Assembly (NCBI GenBank): GCA_028866775.1
Contig: JAGWHK010000003.1
Location: forward strand, 62,001 to 126,000
Length of the DNA: 64,000 nt
Reading direction: 5' to 3'
DNA from: Microcaldota archaeon
Lineage (GTDB): Archaea; Micrarchaeota; Micrarchaeia; Micrarchaeales; Micrarchaeaceae
In this document: piece by piece, positions 40,466-50,871 of the stretch
Layout: each line of letters starts with the position of its first letter
Position numbering within the stretch: the stretch's first letter is position 1
Notes under the pieces: model-generated
Database searches by the model: none
Told to the model about the DNA's origin: nothing
What the model saw: only the letters and a program-made list of their open reading frames with translations
Made by a program: the position numbers and the translations under genes

Positions 40466-40993
40466 TTAATGCCAGCCAAACAGATTGCTCAGCCAGCTGA
40501 TGATGAGCTGCAAGAAACCCGATTGGGCCTTGGCTTGCGGCTGGATTTGGGAGGCTGTGATGGGTGAATTGGCAGCGGCGGGTATTGTGCTGGTTGGAAG
40601 AATGGTGCTGGATACCGTGGTTGAGATTGTTGTGGATGTGGAGTTCTGGAGCGCAGGAGCATTCGGGGTGCTGCAGAGGGTAAGGTTAGCCGAGTGCTCC
40701 ACGGGAAGCCAGGAGATCGCGACCAACTCCGTTGTGTAGGTATAGTTGGGTGTACGCCAAATCACCTGCGACTGGTTCGGGTACAGCGTGTAGCTGGCGT
40801 TTTCGTTTATCGTGACGCCAGCGCTGTTGGGGCCTATGAAGTTCATCCTTTCCATGAACTTGACGCCGTTGAGCGTTATGTTGACGTATTGCGGAACGGC
40901 AAACTGACTGATTTTGTAGCATGACTGGGCAGCTGCTGCCGGGAGGATAATGACCCCTGAAAGCAAGATCAGCAATAGGCCCGAGCGGTACAT
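40466..40993 (-). CDS. Secreted Cys-domain protein with amphipathic C-tail
   Basis: 175 residues. Signal peptide GLLLILLSGVIILPAAAA; a domain of about 90 residues that starts SCYKISQF and ends LTLCSTPNA (one predicted disulfide); a Ser/Thr-rich linker; and a C-terminal amphipathic helix (FLQLIISWLSNLFGWH). The same domain occurs in the protein at 50872. Extracellular, perhaps tethered by its tail. Function unknown. Confidence 0.7.
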   Translation of the reverse strand: MYRSGLLLILLSGVIILPAAAAQSCYKISQFAVPQYVNITLNGVKFMERMNFIGPNSAGVTINENASYTLYPNQSQVIWRTPNYTYTTELVAISWLPVEHSANLTLCSTPNAPALQNSTSTTISTTVSSTILPTSTIPAAANSPITASQIQPQAKAQSGFLQLIISWLSNLFGWH

Positions 40994-41050
40994 TTACCTC
41001 ACTGTATGTGGTTAGGGGCACTGCGCTTAAAAAAGGGCGCAGTTTCCGCC

Positions 41051-44000
41051 TTACTTGCCATTGCCCTTCCCATAGAGGAGGTACAGTATGCCGAGTATCA
41101 CGGCGATCAGCAGCACCGCGAAGAGCAGGTATGCACCGCTATTGGATGATGGGGTGCTCGGTGGCTGCGACGTGCTCCCCTTTGTGCCAGAGGTTCCGCT
41201 GCTGTTGCTGCTTGTCGCCGGGACTGTGGTGGTTGGCAGGGTGGTTGGTGCAACTGTGGTCGTGGCCACTGTGGTGGTTGTGTTTGACGGAGGTGTCACT
41301 GTGGGCGCATTGTTGCCGCTGCCTGTCAGACCGCCGGTGTTGCCAGTGTTCCCTCCATTGTTGCCGCCATTGCCGCTGTTGTTCCCGGAGTTATTGTTGC
41401 TGGTCGGGTTGTAGACGCTGCTCGACACTGTTATCGAGGTGTTAAGTGTCTCGTTCGTTGGTGTTGACGCACTATCGGTTACGAACACATGCACCTCGTC
41501 TGTGCCGACTGCATTGGCCCCAGGCGTGTACGGGAATGTCACAGACACGTCGTTGCTGACAATCGTACCAGTGCCGATTACGTTCCCAGATGCGTTTACT
41601 ACTGTGAGCTCATACGTATATGGAGCCCATCCGCCACCTATGTTAGCTGTAAGGCTTATGGGCTGGCTGATGTCCGGAGTCGAGTTGGATGATGTCACGT
41701 TTGAGTGCAGATGCGCGTGTATCCCTGCCACGTTTGTTGCCGTAACCATGGTATTCAGGGTGTCGGTCACCTGTACGTTTATGTTCAGGTTTCCTAGCTC
41801 GTCGTTCAGGTTAGGCACATTCATGGTGTTGTATGAGAATGCCACTATCTGGCCTGCTGAGACGCCGTTTGTGCTGTAGGTGTACACCACGTTGCCGTTC
41901 AGCGAGTTTGTAACAGTGAACACGAACGAGTATGGCTCTGTTCCACCGTTTGCGCTGCTGTTGATGGTTTCCCACTCTCCCTGGTCAACTATTATGTTGG
42001 AGACCAGCGGGCTGGCAACCACCAAAGGCGGGTTCACGTGTATCAGCACTGGGTTGGATGTCGCCATGCCGCCCACGCTGTCCACTACGTTCTCTGTAAC
42101 TATGTAGTTCCCTGCGTTGGCGAAGGCTATGCTGTTGTCAGATATCCCCACGCCTGCCTGAGAGCTGACGGTGTATGCGTATGTGACATATGGTGGTGTT
42201 CCGCCCGTAGTGACGTTGGTGAAGTTCACTATCTGTCCCGCGTCTATCACATTAGTGGATGGGGCCAGGGTTATCTGTGGTGGCAAGACAACAGTAACTG
42301 TCGATGTCGCATTGGCCTGCTCGCCAGATATATCTGTGACATGGATCGTCACCATGCAGACACCAAGTATGTTGAAGGTGAACGCGTTGTCGGTCTGTGC
42401 AGCGCACTCCGGTGCATTTTCTGTGTAGCTGTAGACATTGCCGCCAGTGCCGCCTGTCGTTATGTTGGTGTAGTCAATTGTCTGGCCCTGGTCGATGGTT
42501 GCAGTAGAAGGTGTGATGCTTATGCCGAGTTGAGGTGTGACTGTTATCTCTGCCACCTGAATTGCGTTGTACACCTCACCGGTCTGGTCTTCGACGCCGA
42601 CCGTTACGAGGTAGTTGCCTGGCAGCGTAGCTGGCAGCACGATGCTGTTGCTTGATGTCGTAGACACCGCTCCGCCGTTCACGAAGTAGGTGTAAATGTT
42701 GTTGCCAGTGCCTCCCGTTGATGTTACAGTGAAGTTGATGGATTGGCCTGCTGAGATGAATGTCCAGTTGGCAACGAAGTTGGTGATCACGAGTGGCGGG
42801 GTGACTGTTATGGTGTTGGACGAGCTGTTTGTCTCTCCGCTCTGGTCCGAGACGTGGAGAATTATCCTGCAAGCACCCTGGTCAGCGAATGTGAAGATGT
42901 TGTTTCCGCTGTTTGTGACTCCATCGCACTCATAGATGTATGAGTAAACGTTGTTGCCTGTTCCACCTGTCGTTATGTTGGTGAAGCTCACGGACTGGTC
43001 GGCGCTGATGTATGTCCAGTTGGCCAATAGTGTCGTTTCGAGCGGCGCTGTCACTGTTACGGTAGCGGACGACTGGTTGACTTCACCAGATATGTCTGAT
43101 ACATGGATGGTCACCGTGCAGGATCCGTCCGTCTGCTCGTTGAACTGCCATATGTTGCCGTTCACCTCATCCTGGACTGCGCCTGGGCAGTTTGTGGTGT
43201 AGGAGTACTGGTTGTTGCCTGTTCCGCCGCTGGTCGTGTTGCTGAATGTCACCGACTGGTCAGCGCTGATCAGCACCGTATTCGGCGAGAGGGTTATCTC
43301 GAGCGGAGGCGTGACGATCACGTTTACGCCCGTCGAGTTGGCGATGTGACCCATGCTGTCCTTGACTCCGAGCGTGACTATGAAGTTGCCAGCATTCGGG
43401 AAGACTATCTTGTTTCCGCTCACCGTAATCGAGTTTCCGTTCACGAAGTAGGTGTAGATGTTGCCTCCAGAGCCGCCTGTCGTTATGTTGCTGAAGCTTA
43501 CGTTCTGGCCTGCGCTGATCAATACCCTAGTCGTGTTGAAGAGCTGCGTCACGAATGGAGTTGTAACTGTGACCACCGTGTTGGCTGTTGCATTCTCTCC
43601 CGTCCTGTCCTTCACTGAGAGGGTTATCAGGTAGCTTCCTGGGCTGTTGAAGGTGAAGGTGTTGCCTTGGCTCGAAACTCCGGATAGGCTGTTCACGCTG
43701 TATGTATACTTGTTGGAGCCCGTACCGCCACTGGTCGTGTTCATCAGGATTACGCTCTGCCCTGCGTCTATCGAGTTGGGCGATGCAAAGAATGAAGTTA
43801 TCACAAGCGGGGGTGTGACAGTTATGAAGGTGAATGGCGAGTCTATCGTCATGTTCGGCACCTCGCTGTCAGTCACCTGCAGGAAGAAGAGATACTGGCC
43901 TGTTGGGGTGTTGCTGTTCGTCTGGAATAGGCATGTGAGGCTGGTTGGGTCTGCGCAGATTGTTGCCGGGTAGATTACGAAGTTGGGCAGCAGCACATAG

Positions 44001-47000
44001 AACCACTCGTAAGTGTATGGGCCAACTCCGCTGTCCGGCCATGGCCCAGAACTGCTTACGTTTACCAGCTGGTCAGCGCTTACGTATGGCGTGGATGTGA
44101 ATGACTCGTTTATGAGCAACGGCTCATCAACAACCACAGTATTGGACGACTGGTTGTACTCACCAGATATGTCTGTGACGTGCAGCGTTATGTTGTATGT
44201 GCCGACATCCTGGAAGACTGCATTGTTGCCGTTGAAGGTGACGCCCACGCTGTTGCTTATCGTGTACCAGTAGACGTTGTGTCCGGTTCCACCTGTCGTT
44301 ATGTTGCTGAATACTATCGTGCTTCCCTGCACTATCTTGTGCTTGTTCTCCAACAGAATCAATCCGAGGGTGTCTGTCACGGTTATCGTTACGTTGGACG
44401 ATGAGACCTCGCCTGTGGCGTCGTTGGAGGTAATGGACACAATGAAGTTCCCTGGCACGTTGAAGGTGAAGATGTTGTTTCCGTTGCTTATGACTCCCGT
44501 GGTGTTGTCAAAGGTGTATGTGTATATAACGTTGCCAGTTCCGCCTGTCGTTATGTTGCTGAAGCTTACGTTCTGGCCTGCGCTGATCAGAGTCCTGTTC
44601 GGTATGAGTGTTGTTGTGAGTGGCGGGGTTACGTTGATTGTGACAGATGAGCTGTTTGTCTCTCCGCTAAGATCCGAGACGTTGAGGGTCACAGTGCAGA
44701 GACCCGCATCATTGAATGTAAAGACGTTGTTGTCACCGATCGAGACACCGTCGCATTCGTAGGTGTATGAGTACTTGTTGCCACCGGTTCCGTTGAGGGT
44801 CACATTAGTGAACTTCACGGACTGGCCTGCGCTTATGTATGTCCAGTTCGCGGTCAGGTTGGTTGTGAGTGGCGGTGTCACTGTTACGTTAACAGTGGAG
44901 TTAGCTGTTTCACCTGATAGGTCAGACACATGTAGGGTCACTGAGCACGGAACCTCTGTAGGCAGGTTGAACTGCCATGTGTTGCCGTTTGTCTCGTTCT
45001 GAACTGCGCCGTCGCAGCTAAAGGAGTACCAGTAGCTGTTGCTTCCTGTTCCGTTGAACGTATCATTGATGAAGCTTATCCACTGGCCGGTGCTGATCAG
45101 GGTCCTGTTCGGGAAGAGTGTTGTTGTGAGTGGCGGTGTCACTGTTACGTTGACGCTCGAGTTGGCGAACTCTCCGCTCTGGTCTGTGACGTTGAGGGTC
45201 ACGACATAGTTCCCTGGTGTGGTGAAGTTGATTACGCCACTGTCACCGAAGATCACACCTTCGGATGGTTTGACTGATATTATGTAATTGTTGTTACCCG
45301 TTCCGTTTAATGTCACATTCGTGAATGAGACTCCCTGATCAGCGCTGATGTATGTCCTGTTCGCGATGAGCTGAGTCGTGAGGGGTGGTGTCACACCGAT
45401 TTCCAGCACACTGCTGTTGGTTTCCCCGCTCAGGTCAGAGACATTAAGGGTTACTAGGCAGTATGCGGGTGCTGTGAAGGTTATGCTGTTGTTTGATATG
45501 GAATAGGGGTTATTTGACTGGCTTTCACACTCAACCGAGTATGAGTACTTGTTGTTTCCTGTTCCGCCTGTGGTGACGTTGGTGAAGTCTATGGTCTGGC
45601 CAGCCGATATGTAGGTCTGGCTTGCGTTGAATTCTGTTATTACCAATGGCTTCGTGACGTTGATTATTATCGAAGACTGGTTGAACTCTCCAGAGTAGTC
45701 GGTCACGTTTAGGGTGACGTTGTAGAGACCTGGCGTGGAGAAGGTTATCGTTCCGTTCTGGTTGATGGTTGCACCATCAGTGTTGTTGACTGATATGGTG
45801 AATTGGTTGTTACCTGTGCCGCCTGTTGTGTTGTAGGTGAAATTGACTGTCTGGTCTGCGCTGATATAGGTCTGGCTTGCGTTGAATTCTGTTATTACCA
45901 ATGGCGGTGTGACTGTTATCGTTGTGTTGGTCGAATTTGTCTCGCCCGACTGGTCGTTGACCGTTTCGGTGACCAAGTAGTTGCCCGGCGTGTTGAAGGT
46001 TATTGAGTTGTTGTTTATTACATAATCAAGTCCAGCTATTCCATTGTTGACAGAGTAGGAGTAGGTGTTGTTGCCTGTGCCGTAGTACGTGATGTTTGTG
46101 AATGATACTGTCTGGCCGGTGCTGATCAGGCTCATGTTTGGAATCAGATCAGTGATTATGAGTGGCGGGGTTATCTGTATGGCTATCTTGCTGCTGTTCG
46201 TCTCTCCAGTCTGGTCCGTAACGTTAAGTATGACGATGCAGTAGCCTGGATGCGTGAAGGTTATGCTGTTGCCAGATATCGAGTATGGGCTTTCATAACT
46301 GCTGTCGCACCTTACTGTGTAGGTGAATTGGTTGTTTCCTGTGCCGCCTGTTGTGTTGTAGGTGAAGTTCACGGTCTGATCTGCAGATATGTAGGTCTGG
46401 CTTGCGTTGAAGCTCGTTATGACGAGTGGCGGTGTCACTGTTATGTTTACACTGGAGTTGGCGAACTCTCCAGAGTAGTCTGTGACGTTGAGGGTCACGA
46501 CATAGTTCCCTGGTGTGGTGAAGTTGATTACGCCGTTGCCAAAGACTGCACCTTCGGATGGGTTGACCGATATTGAGTACTTGTAGCTGCCTGTTCCATT
46601 CAGAGTTACGTTGGTAAATGAGACTCCCTGGTCTGCGCTGATGTAGGTCCTGTTCGGGATGAGCTGAGTTGTGAGGGGCGGGGTAACAATGATTATTAGC
46701 GAGGACTGGTTGGTCTCACCAGACTGGTCTGTGACGTTGAGGGTAATGTTGTAGGTACCGGCTGTATTGAATGTAACAGTTCCATTGTCATTGAAGACGA
46801 CGCCCTCAGTGTTGTTGACCGTTGTCTTGTAGGTGTTGTTGCCTGTGCCTCCTGAAGTGTAGTTGGTGAGGCTTATTGTCTGGCCCGCGGATATGTAGGT
46901 TTGGTTCGCAGTGAAGTCCGTTATCACAAGCGGGGGTGTGACGGTTATGTTGACATAAGTGTAGTTGTACTCACCGCTCTTGTCAGTTACGCTTACCAGA

Positions 47001-50000
47001 ACCTGGCAGTCAGAGTCTTGCTGGGTGAATGTTATGCTTCCGTTGTCGTTGATTATGTAGCCCGCATTCTGGTCGTTGCAGGTAACGGAGTAGTCGTATA
47101 CGTTGCCGCCTGTGCCGCCTGTCGTGTGGTTGGTGATTGTCACAGTCTGGTCTACTGAGATGTAGTTCATGCTAGCATTCGCAGTTATTACCAATGGCGG
47201 GGTAACCTGTATTGTGACCGAGTTGCTTGATTTCTCACCAGTTAGGTCTGTGACGTTCTCTGTTATAGTGTAGTTGCCTGGGGTTGATGGGGAGAATATG
47301 TTTCCTTCAAGCGAGTATACTGCATCGGGTGGATTAGATGTAACATCGTAGGAATATGAATTGCTGCCCGTTCCGCCGGTAGTGTTGTTGGTAAGTAGCA
47401 CCAATTGGTCCGCGCTGATGTAGGTTGCGTTAGCAGTAAGAGATATGTTGAGCGCAGGCGTTACGGTTATGCTTATCGCTAGCGTGTTAGCGACTTCGCC
47501 GGTCTGGTCTACCACACCAGCAGATACGAGGTAATTGCCCGCAAGGTTAGCTGGCAATACTATGCTACTGTTGGATGTGGTGATCACGGGATTGCCATTC
47601 ACGAAGTAGGTGTAGACGTTGTTTCCGGTACCTCCAGTCGTGCTAACGTTGAACCTGATCTTCTGATCCACAGATATGTAGGTCCAGTTGGCTGCCAGTC
47701 TGGCCTCGAGTGGAGGAGTTACTGTGACGTTGACTGTTGAATTGCTCTCCTCCCCTGTGAGGTCTACCACGCTGAGCTTTATGTGGCACACGCCTATCTG
47801 GTTGAGTGTAGCTATGTTGTTCGAGATCGGGTTTTGTATAACGGTTTGTACAGTTTCAAAGCCCGTGCAGTATATTATAGAGTATGTATAAGCGTTGCTG
47901 CCTGTTCCGCCTGTTGTGACGTTTGTGAGCTTCACCTTCTGGCCCTGGCTTATGTAGGTCCAGTTGGCAATGAGGTTGGTTGTGAGAGGCGGAGTTACCT
48001 GTATGTTGATCGAGTTTGTTGCTATCTCGTCAGTCTTGTCAGTCGTTATGAGAGTTACAAGGTAGTTGCCCGCTGCTGTGAATGTAACGACGTTGCCCAA
48101 TACGCTTACTCCATTGGTTGAGTTTATCGTGTAAGTGTTGACATCACTCCCCGTTCCGCCTGTAGACACGTTCCAGAAGATGACCTTCTGGTCAGCGGAT
48201 ATGTAGGTCCAGTTGGCGTTTATCGTGGTTGTGAGAGGCGGTGTGACGATTATTACAACTGAAGACTGGTTCTTCTCGCCGGTCAGGTCCGTTACGTTCA
48301 GCGTCACCTTGTAGGTGCCTGGCTGATTGAATGTAAACACATCGCCGTTCTGCGTTACACCGCTGGTGTTATTGAGCGTGAGTGACGCTATAACATTTCC
48401 TGTTCCGCCTCCAGTGGAGCTTGTGAACAGCACGGACTGATCAGCGCTTATGTAGGTCCAGTTCGCGACTAGGTTTGCTGTCAGTGGTGGTGTGACCTGT
48501 ATTAGTACATTGGAGCTTGCATTCTCTCCGCTTATGTCGCTGACATATAGGTTGACAAGGTAGTTGCCCGCCTGCGTGAACTCGAACTTATTGTTGCCGA
48601 GGCTTGTCATTCCGCCAGTTGGGCCGGAAATCAGGTTGTATGTCCAGACGTCGCCCCCTGTTCCGCCTGTCGTTGTGTTAGTGAAGAAGACTGACTGGTC
48701 AGCGCTGATGTAGGTCCAGTTCGCCTTGAATAGGGTTAGTATCAATGATGTGTTGAGGTTGAATGGCTCGATCGAAGCTGTAACAGATCCCGGTGGGGTT
48801 GCATTGTCTGTGGCTTGGAGCTGGAAGTGGTATTGGCCGAGCGGGCTAGACGAATTCGTTGCGAAGTCGCATGGGTATACGTGATTTGTCATTGGGCCTG
48901 TTGCCTGCGGGCCGCAGCTTGCTGGGTTGAATGTTATGCTGCCTGGGAATGCCACAAACCATTCATAGGTGTATGGTGGAAGCCCGCCGAACGCGCCAGT
49001 GTCGGTATCGACAACTACCTGGTCCCTGCTGAATGTCGGTATGCCTATCCTCTCGTTGCCCGGGTATAGGACCCTCGTCTGGTTCAGCTGTAGTGATTCG
49101 TTGATTGTGATTAGAACATTAGAGCTTGCAATCTCCCCTATCGAGTCATTTACGATCAGAGTTACCAGGTACTTCTGCACATTAAGCGAGCCTGACGTGA
49201 AGGTAATTGTGTTGCCGTTCTGAACTGTTCCTGCTGTGTTGTTGAGTATAAGCTTGTACTTGTTACCACCTGATCCGCCTGTCGTGACGTTCGTGAAGAG
49301 AACACTTCCATGAGAGACTATTGTTGTCTTATTGGCGAAAAGGGTCGTCTTAAGCAGAGGATAGTTGTTCAATATTGCGAAGTCGCTTGCGCCTGTCGCG
49401 TAGACACAGTTGTATTTCTGATGTGGTGAAGAGCCGCTGAGATAGGTGCATGCACCTGAATCAGGGTTCGAAGACTGGCCAATGACTATGGCGTTTGCAT
49501 GTGTTACAAGAACTGTTATCTTGTTGGATGTGAATGTCGTGACCACAGGGTTGATAATATTGCAGGTAATTGATAGCCCTCCAGTTGTCGGGCATGAAGC
49601 AACAGACAACCCGTTATTTGAGGACCAGGCGTAGGTTATTGTAGGCGTTTGAATATCAGATTGAGGTGTGGATCCTGAATCGAGAGTGACATTCACGCCA
49701 AAGACGCTGTAGCCCTCAGATGAGGCGAGATTTATGTGAGGCGATAATGTGACAGATGAGACATGCCAGTCCACTACGGTCATAGGGATGGTTGCGCTGT
49801 CTGTCACGGTAAGCATTGCGGATGTAGAACCGTTTGCATTCGGACTTACAGTGCAGGTAGAGTCAAGTGATCCGCAGCCACTGACCTGGGTGAAATTGGA
49901 CAATTGCCACGTAAAGTTGTAAGGGGGAGTTCCGCCAGTTGCGGCAGACTCCAATATGTAGGCGCTGTCGTTGCTGTTTGCGAAGCCGCCAAAGTTGGTA

Positions 50001-50656
50001 TATACATTAGTGATAGGGGGGTTGATCGTAACCTGTGATGTTGCAACATTTGTCTGGTTTGAGCTGGTAGAGTCAATGGAGTAGACATATACCTGGCTGT
50101 AATATGTGGAGGTCTGGTTTTCTGCTTGAACTGTGCAGGACTGATCATTTGATGTGCAGCCGCTTACAACTGTGAATCCGCCGGCATTGCCCCATGAGTA
50201 GGTATAAGGTGGGATTCCTCCAGTTGGCTGGGATGCAGTGAACGTATAGCTCTGGTTTGAGTCGAGGACCAGAGATGTTGGAGTTATTGATATTGAAGGA
50301 GTAGGTATGTTTTGTGAGCTTATCACTTGAGATTGGGCTATGGAAGTTGTGGAATTGGTCGCATTCACTGTTGAATTTATTGTTGATAGGGATGAAGTGG
50401 TATTGATGGTGGAGGTCGTAGAGGTTGTTGTGTTAGGGATCGTTGTAGGGGTATTATTCGATCCGTCAAAAGACAAAGATGGCTTTGAGTTATAGGAAGA
50501 GAACGAAAGCTGGCTTATCGTTGTTGCTTGCGCCTGGGCCAATGTTGTTGATACACCACCAGAAACAAGTCCAGAACCAGAAACATACACGACGCCGAAC
50601 AGCGCCATGGCAACGATAAGGAATGCCGCTACGGACATTCCTGTCCTATTGTTCAT
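41051..50656 (-). CDS. Giant Ig/PKD-repeat surface protein
   Basis: 3201 residues. Signal-anchor start NRTGMSVAAFLIVAMALFG, a Ser/Thr-rich stretch, then about 30 tandem domains of 80-100 residues sharing 'TPPL..(N)(W/R)TYISADQ.V.FTN.TTGGTGNN.Y.Y' and ending 'VTLNVTDQSGE..NSS..I.VTPPL'. These are PKD/Ig-like beta-sandwiches. Then Asn/Gly- and Thr/Pro-rich stalks, one TM helix (YLLFAVLLIAVILGILYLLY) and a short basic tail. Dozens of N-x-S/T sites suggest heavy glycosylation. Likely adhesin or S-layer-like stalk. ATG 50656 is chosen at the signal peptide. Reverse-strand frames opposite are shadows. Confidence 0.88.
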   Translation of the reverse strand: MNNRTGMSVAAFLIVAMALFGVVYVSGSGLVSGGVSTTLAQAQATTISQLSFSSYNSKPSLSFDGSNNTPTTIPNTTTSTTSTINTTSSLSTINSTVNATNSTTSIAQSQVISSQNIPTPSISITPTSLVLDSNQSYTFTASQPTGGIPPYTYSWGNAGGFTVVSGCTSNDQSCTVQAENQTSTYYSQVYVYSIDSTSSNQTNVATSQVTINPPITNVYTNFGGFANSNDSAYILESAATGGTPPYNFTWQLSNFTQVSGCGSLDSTCTVSPNANGSTSAMLTVTDSATIPMTVVDWHVSSVTLSPHINLASSEGYSVFGVNVTLDSGSTPQSDIQTPTITYAWSSNNGLSVASCPTTGGLSITCNIINPVVTTFTSNKITVLVTHANAIVIGQSSNPDSGACTYLSGSSPHQKYNCVYATGASDFAILNNYPLLKTTLFANKTTIVSHGSVLFTNVTTGGSGGNKYKLILNNTAGTVQNGNTITFTSGSLNVQKYLVTLIVNDSIGEIASSNVLITINESLQLNQTRVLYPGNERIGIPTFSRDQVVVDTDTGAFGGLPPYTYEWFVAFPGSITFNPASCGPQATGPMTNHVYPCDFATNSSSPLGQYHFQLQATDNATPPGSVTASIEPFNLNTSLILTLFKANWTYISADQSVFFTNTTTGGTGGDVWTYNLISGPTGGMTSLGNNKFEFTQAGNYLVNLYVSDISGENASSNVLIQVTPPLTANLVANWTYISADQSVLFTSSTGGGTGNVIASLTLNNTSGVTQNGDVFTFNQPGTYKVTLNVTDLTGEKNQSSVVIIVTPPLTTTINANWTYISADQKVIFWNVSTGGTGSDVNTYTINSTNGVSVLGNVVTFTAAGNYLVTLITTDKTDEIATNSINIQVTPPLTTNLIANWTYISQGQKVKLTNVTTGGTGSNAYTYSIIYCTGFETVQTVIQNPISNNIATLNQIGVCHIKLSVVDLTGEESNSTVNVTVTPPLEARLAANWTYISVDQKIRFNVSTTGGTGNNVYTYFVNGNPVITTSNSSIVLPANLAGNYLVSAGVVDQTGEVANTLAISITVTPALNISLTANATYISADQLVLLTNNTTGGTGSNSYSYDVTSNPPDAVYSLEGNIFSPSTPGNYTITENVTDLTGEKSSNSVTIQVTPPLVITANASMNYISVDQTVTITNHTTGGTGGNVYDYSVTCNDQNAGYIINDNGSITFTQQDSDCQVLVSVTDKSGEYNYTYVNITVTPPLVITDFTANQTYISAGQTISLTNYTSGGTGNNTYKTTVNNTEGVVFNDNGTVTFNTAGTYNITLNVTDQSGETNQSSLIIIVTPPLTTQLIPNRTYISADQGVSFTNVTLNGTGSYKYSISVNPSEGAVFGNGVINFTTPGNYVVTLNVTDYSGEFANSSVNITVTPPLVITSFNASQTYISADQTVNFTYNTTGGTGNNQFTYTVRCDSSYESPYSISGNSITFTHPGYCIVILNVTDQTGETNSSKIAIQITPPLIITDLIPNMSLISTGQTVSFTNITYYGTGNNTYSYSVNNGIAGLDYVINNNSITFNTPGNYLVTETVNDQSGETNSTNTTITVTPPLVITEFNASQTYISADQTVNFTYNTTGGTGNNQFTISVNNTDGATINQNGTITFSTPGLYNVTLNVTDYSGEFNQSSIIINVTKPLVITEFNASQTYISAGQTIDFTNVTTGGTGNNKYSYSVECESQSNNPYSISNNSITFTAPAYCLVTLNVSDLSGETNSSVLEIGVTPPLTTQLIANRTYISADQGVSFTNVTLNGTGNNNYIISVKPSEGVIFGDSGVINFTTPGNYVVTLNVTDQSGEFANSSVNVTVTPPLTTTLFPNRTLISTGQWISFINDTFNGTGSNSYWYSFSCDGAVQNETNGNTWQFNLPTEVPCSVTLHVSDLSGETANSTVNVTVTPPLTTNLTANWTYISAGQSVKFTNVTLNGTGGNKYSYTYECDGVSIGDNNVFTFNDAGLCTVTLNVSDLSGETNSSSVTINVTPPLTTTLIPNRTLISAGQNVSFSNITTGGTGNVIYTYTFDNTTGVISNGNNIFTFNVPGNFIVSITSNDATGEVSSSNVTITVTDTLGLILLENKHKIVQGSTIVFSNITTGGTGHNVYWYTISNSVGVTFNGNNAVFQDVGTYNITLHVTDISGEYNQSSNTVVVDEPLLINESFTSTPYVSADQLVNVSSSGPWPDSGVGPYTYEWFYVLLPNFVIYPATICADPTSLTCLFQTNSNTPTGQYLFFLQVTDSEVPNMTIDSPFTFITVTPPLVITSFFASPNSIDAGQSVILMNTTSGGTGSNKYTYSVNSLSGVSSQGNTFTFNSPGSYLITLSVKDRTGENATANTVVTVTTPFVTQLFNTTRVLISAGQNVSFSNITTGGSGGNIYTYFVNGNSITVSGNKIVFPNAGNFIVTLGVKDSMGHIANSTGVNVIVTPPLEITLSPNTVLISADQSVTFSNTTSGGTGNNQYSYTTNCPGAVQDEVNGNIWQFNEQTDGSCTVTIHVSDISGEVNQSSATVTVTAPLETTLLANWTYISADQSVSFTNITTGGTGNNVYSYIYECDGVTNSGNNIFTFADQGACRIILHVSDQSGETNSSSNTITVTPPLVITNFVANWTFISAGQSINFTVTSTGGTGNNIYTYFVNGGAVSTTSSNSIVLPATLPGNYLVTVGVEDQTGEVYNAIQVAEITVTPQLGISITPSTATIDQGQTIDYTNITTGGTGGNVYSYTENAPECAAQTDNAFTFNILGVCMVTIHVTDISGEQANATSTVTVVLPPQITLAPSTNVIDAGQIVNFTNVTTGGTPPYVTYAYTVSSQAGVGISDNSIAFANAGNYIVTENVVDSVGGMATSNPVLIHVNPPLVVASPLVSNIIVDQGEWETINSSANGGTEPYSFVFTVTNSLNGNVVYTYSTNGVSAGQIVAFSYNTMNVPNLNDELGNLNINVQVTDTLNTMVTATNVAGIHAHLHSNVTSSNSTPDISQPISLTANIGGGWAPYTYELTVVNASGNVIGTGTIVSNDVSVTFPYTPGANAVGTDEVHVFVTDSASTPTNETLNTSITVSSSVYNPTSNNNSGNNSGNGGNNGGNTGNTGGLTGSGNNAPTVTPPSNTTTTVATTTVAPTTLPTTTVPATSSNSSGTSGTKGSTSQPPSTPSSNSGAYLLFAVLLIAVILGILYLLYGKGNGK

Positions 50657-50691
50657 CTCTATAACCCCCTTGAATATTACACATTTGTATC

Positions 50692-50745
50692 GGTCACCCC
50701 ACGTGACCTGGCATCGTATGGCTGGTTGTTTGCATGACTGCAAAC
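50692..50745 (-). promoter_or_regulatory. Long leader with two inverted repeats
   Basis: The TATA box (TATATATTTGAA, about 50795) is some 140 bases before the giant gene. The leader holds GTTTGC/GCAAAC (extending to 10 of 11 pairs) and GGTCAC/GTGACC. Most leaders here are under 20 bases, so this one is unusual. Confidence 0.5.
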
Positions 50746-50871
50746 CACCAAAAAACCGACAGATACCTAAATGTATATCTAGGGTCGATTATTCAAATAT
50801 ATATTCGTTTCGGTGTGCCTCTTGTATGCGCTTTTCCTTTTTATGCGTTTCTTACACCGACTGCTAGACGT

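Noticed and set aside
41008-50148. Many plus-strand frames of 60-205 codons opposite the giant gene
   Set aside because: They mirror the repeats of the minus-strand gene and have no family resemblance, starts or promoters of their own.
41051-50656. Regular repeats suggestive of a CRISPR array
   Set aside because: Repeat spacing is about 250-280 bases, in frame, and all repeats are coding Ig-like modules; there are no short unique spacers and no cas genes.
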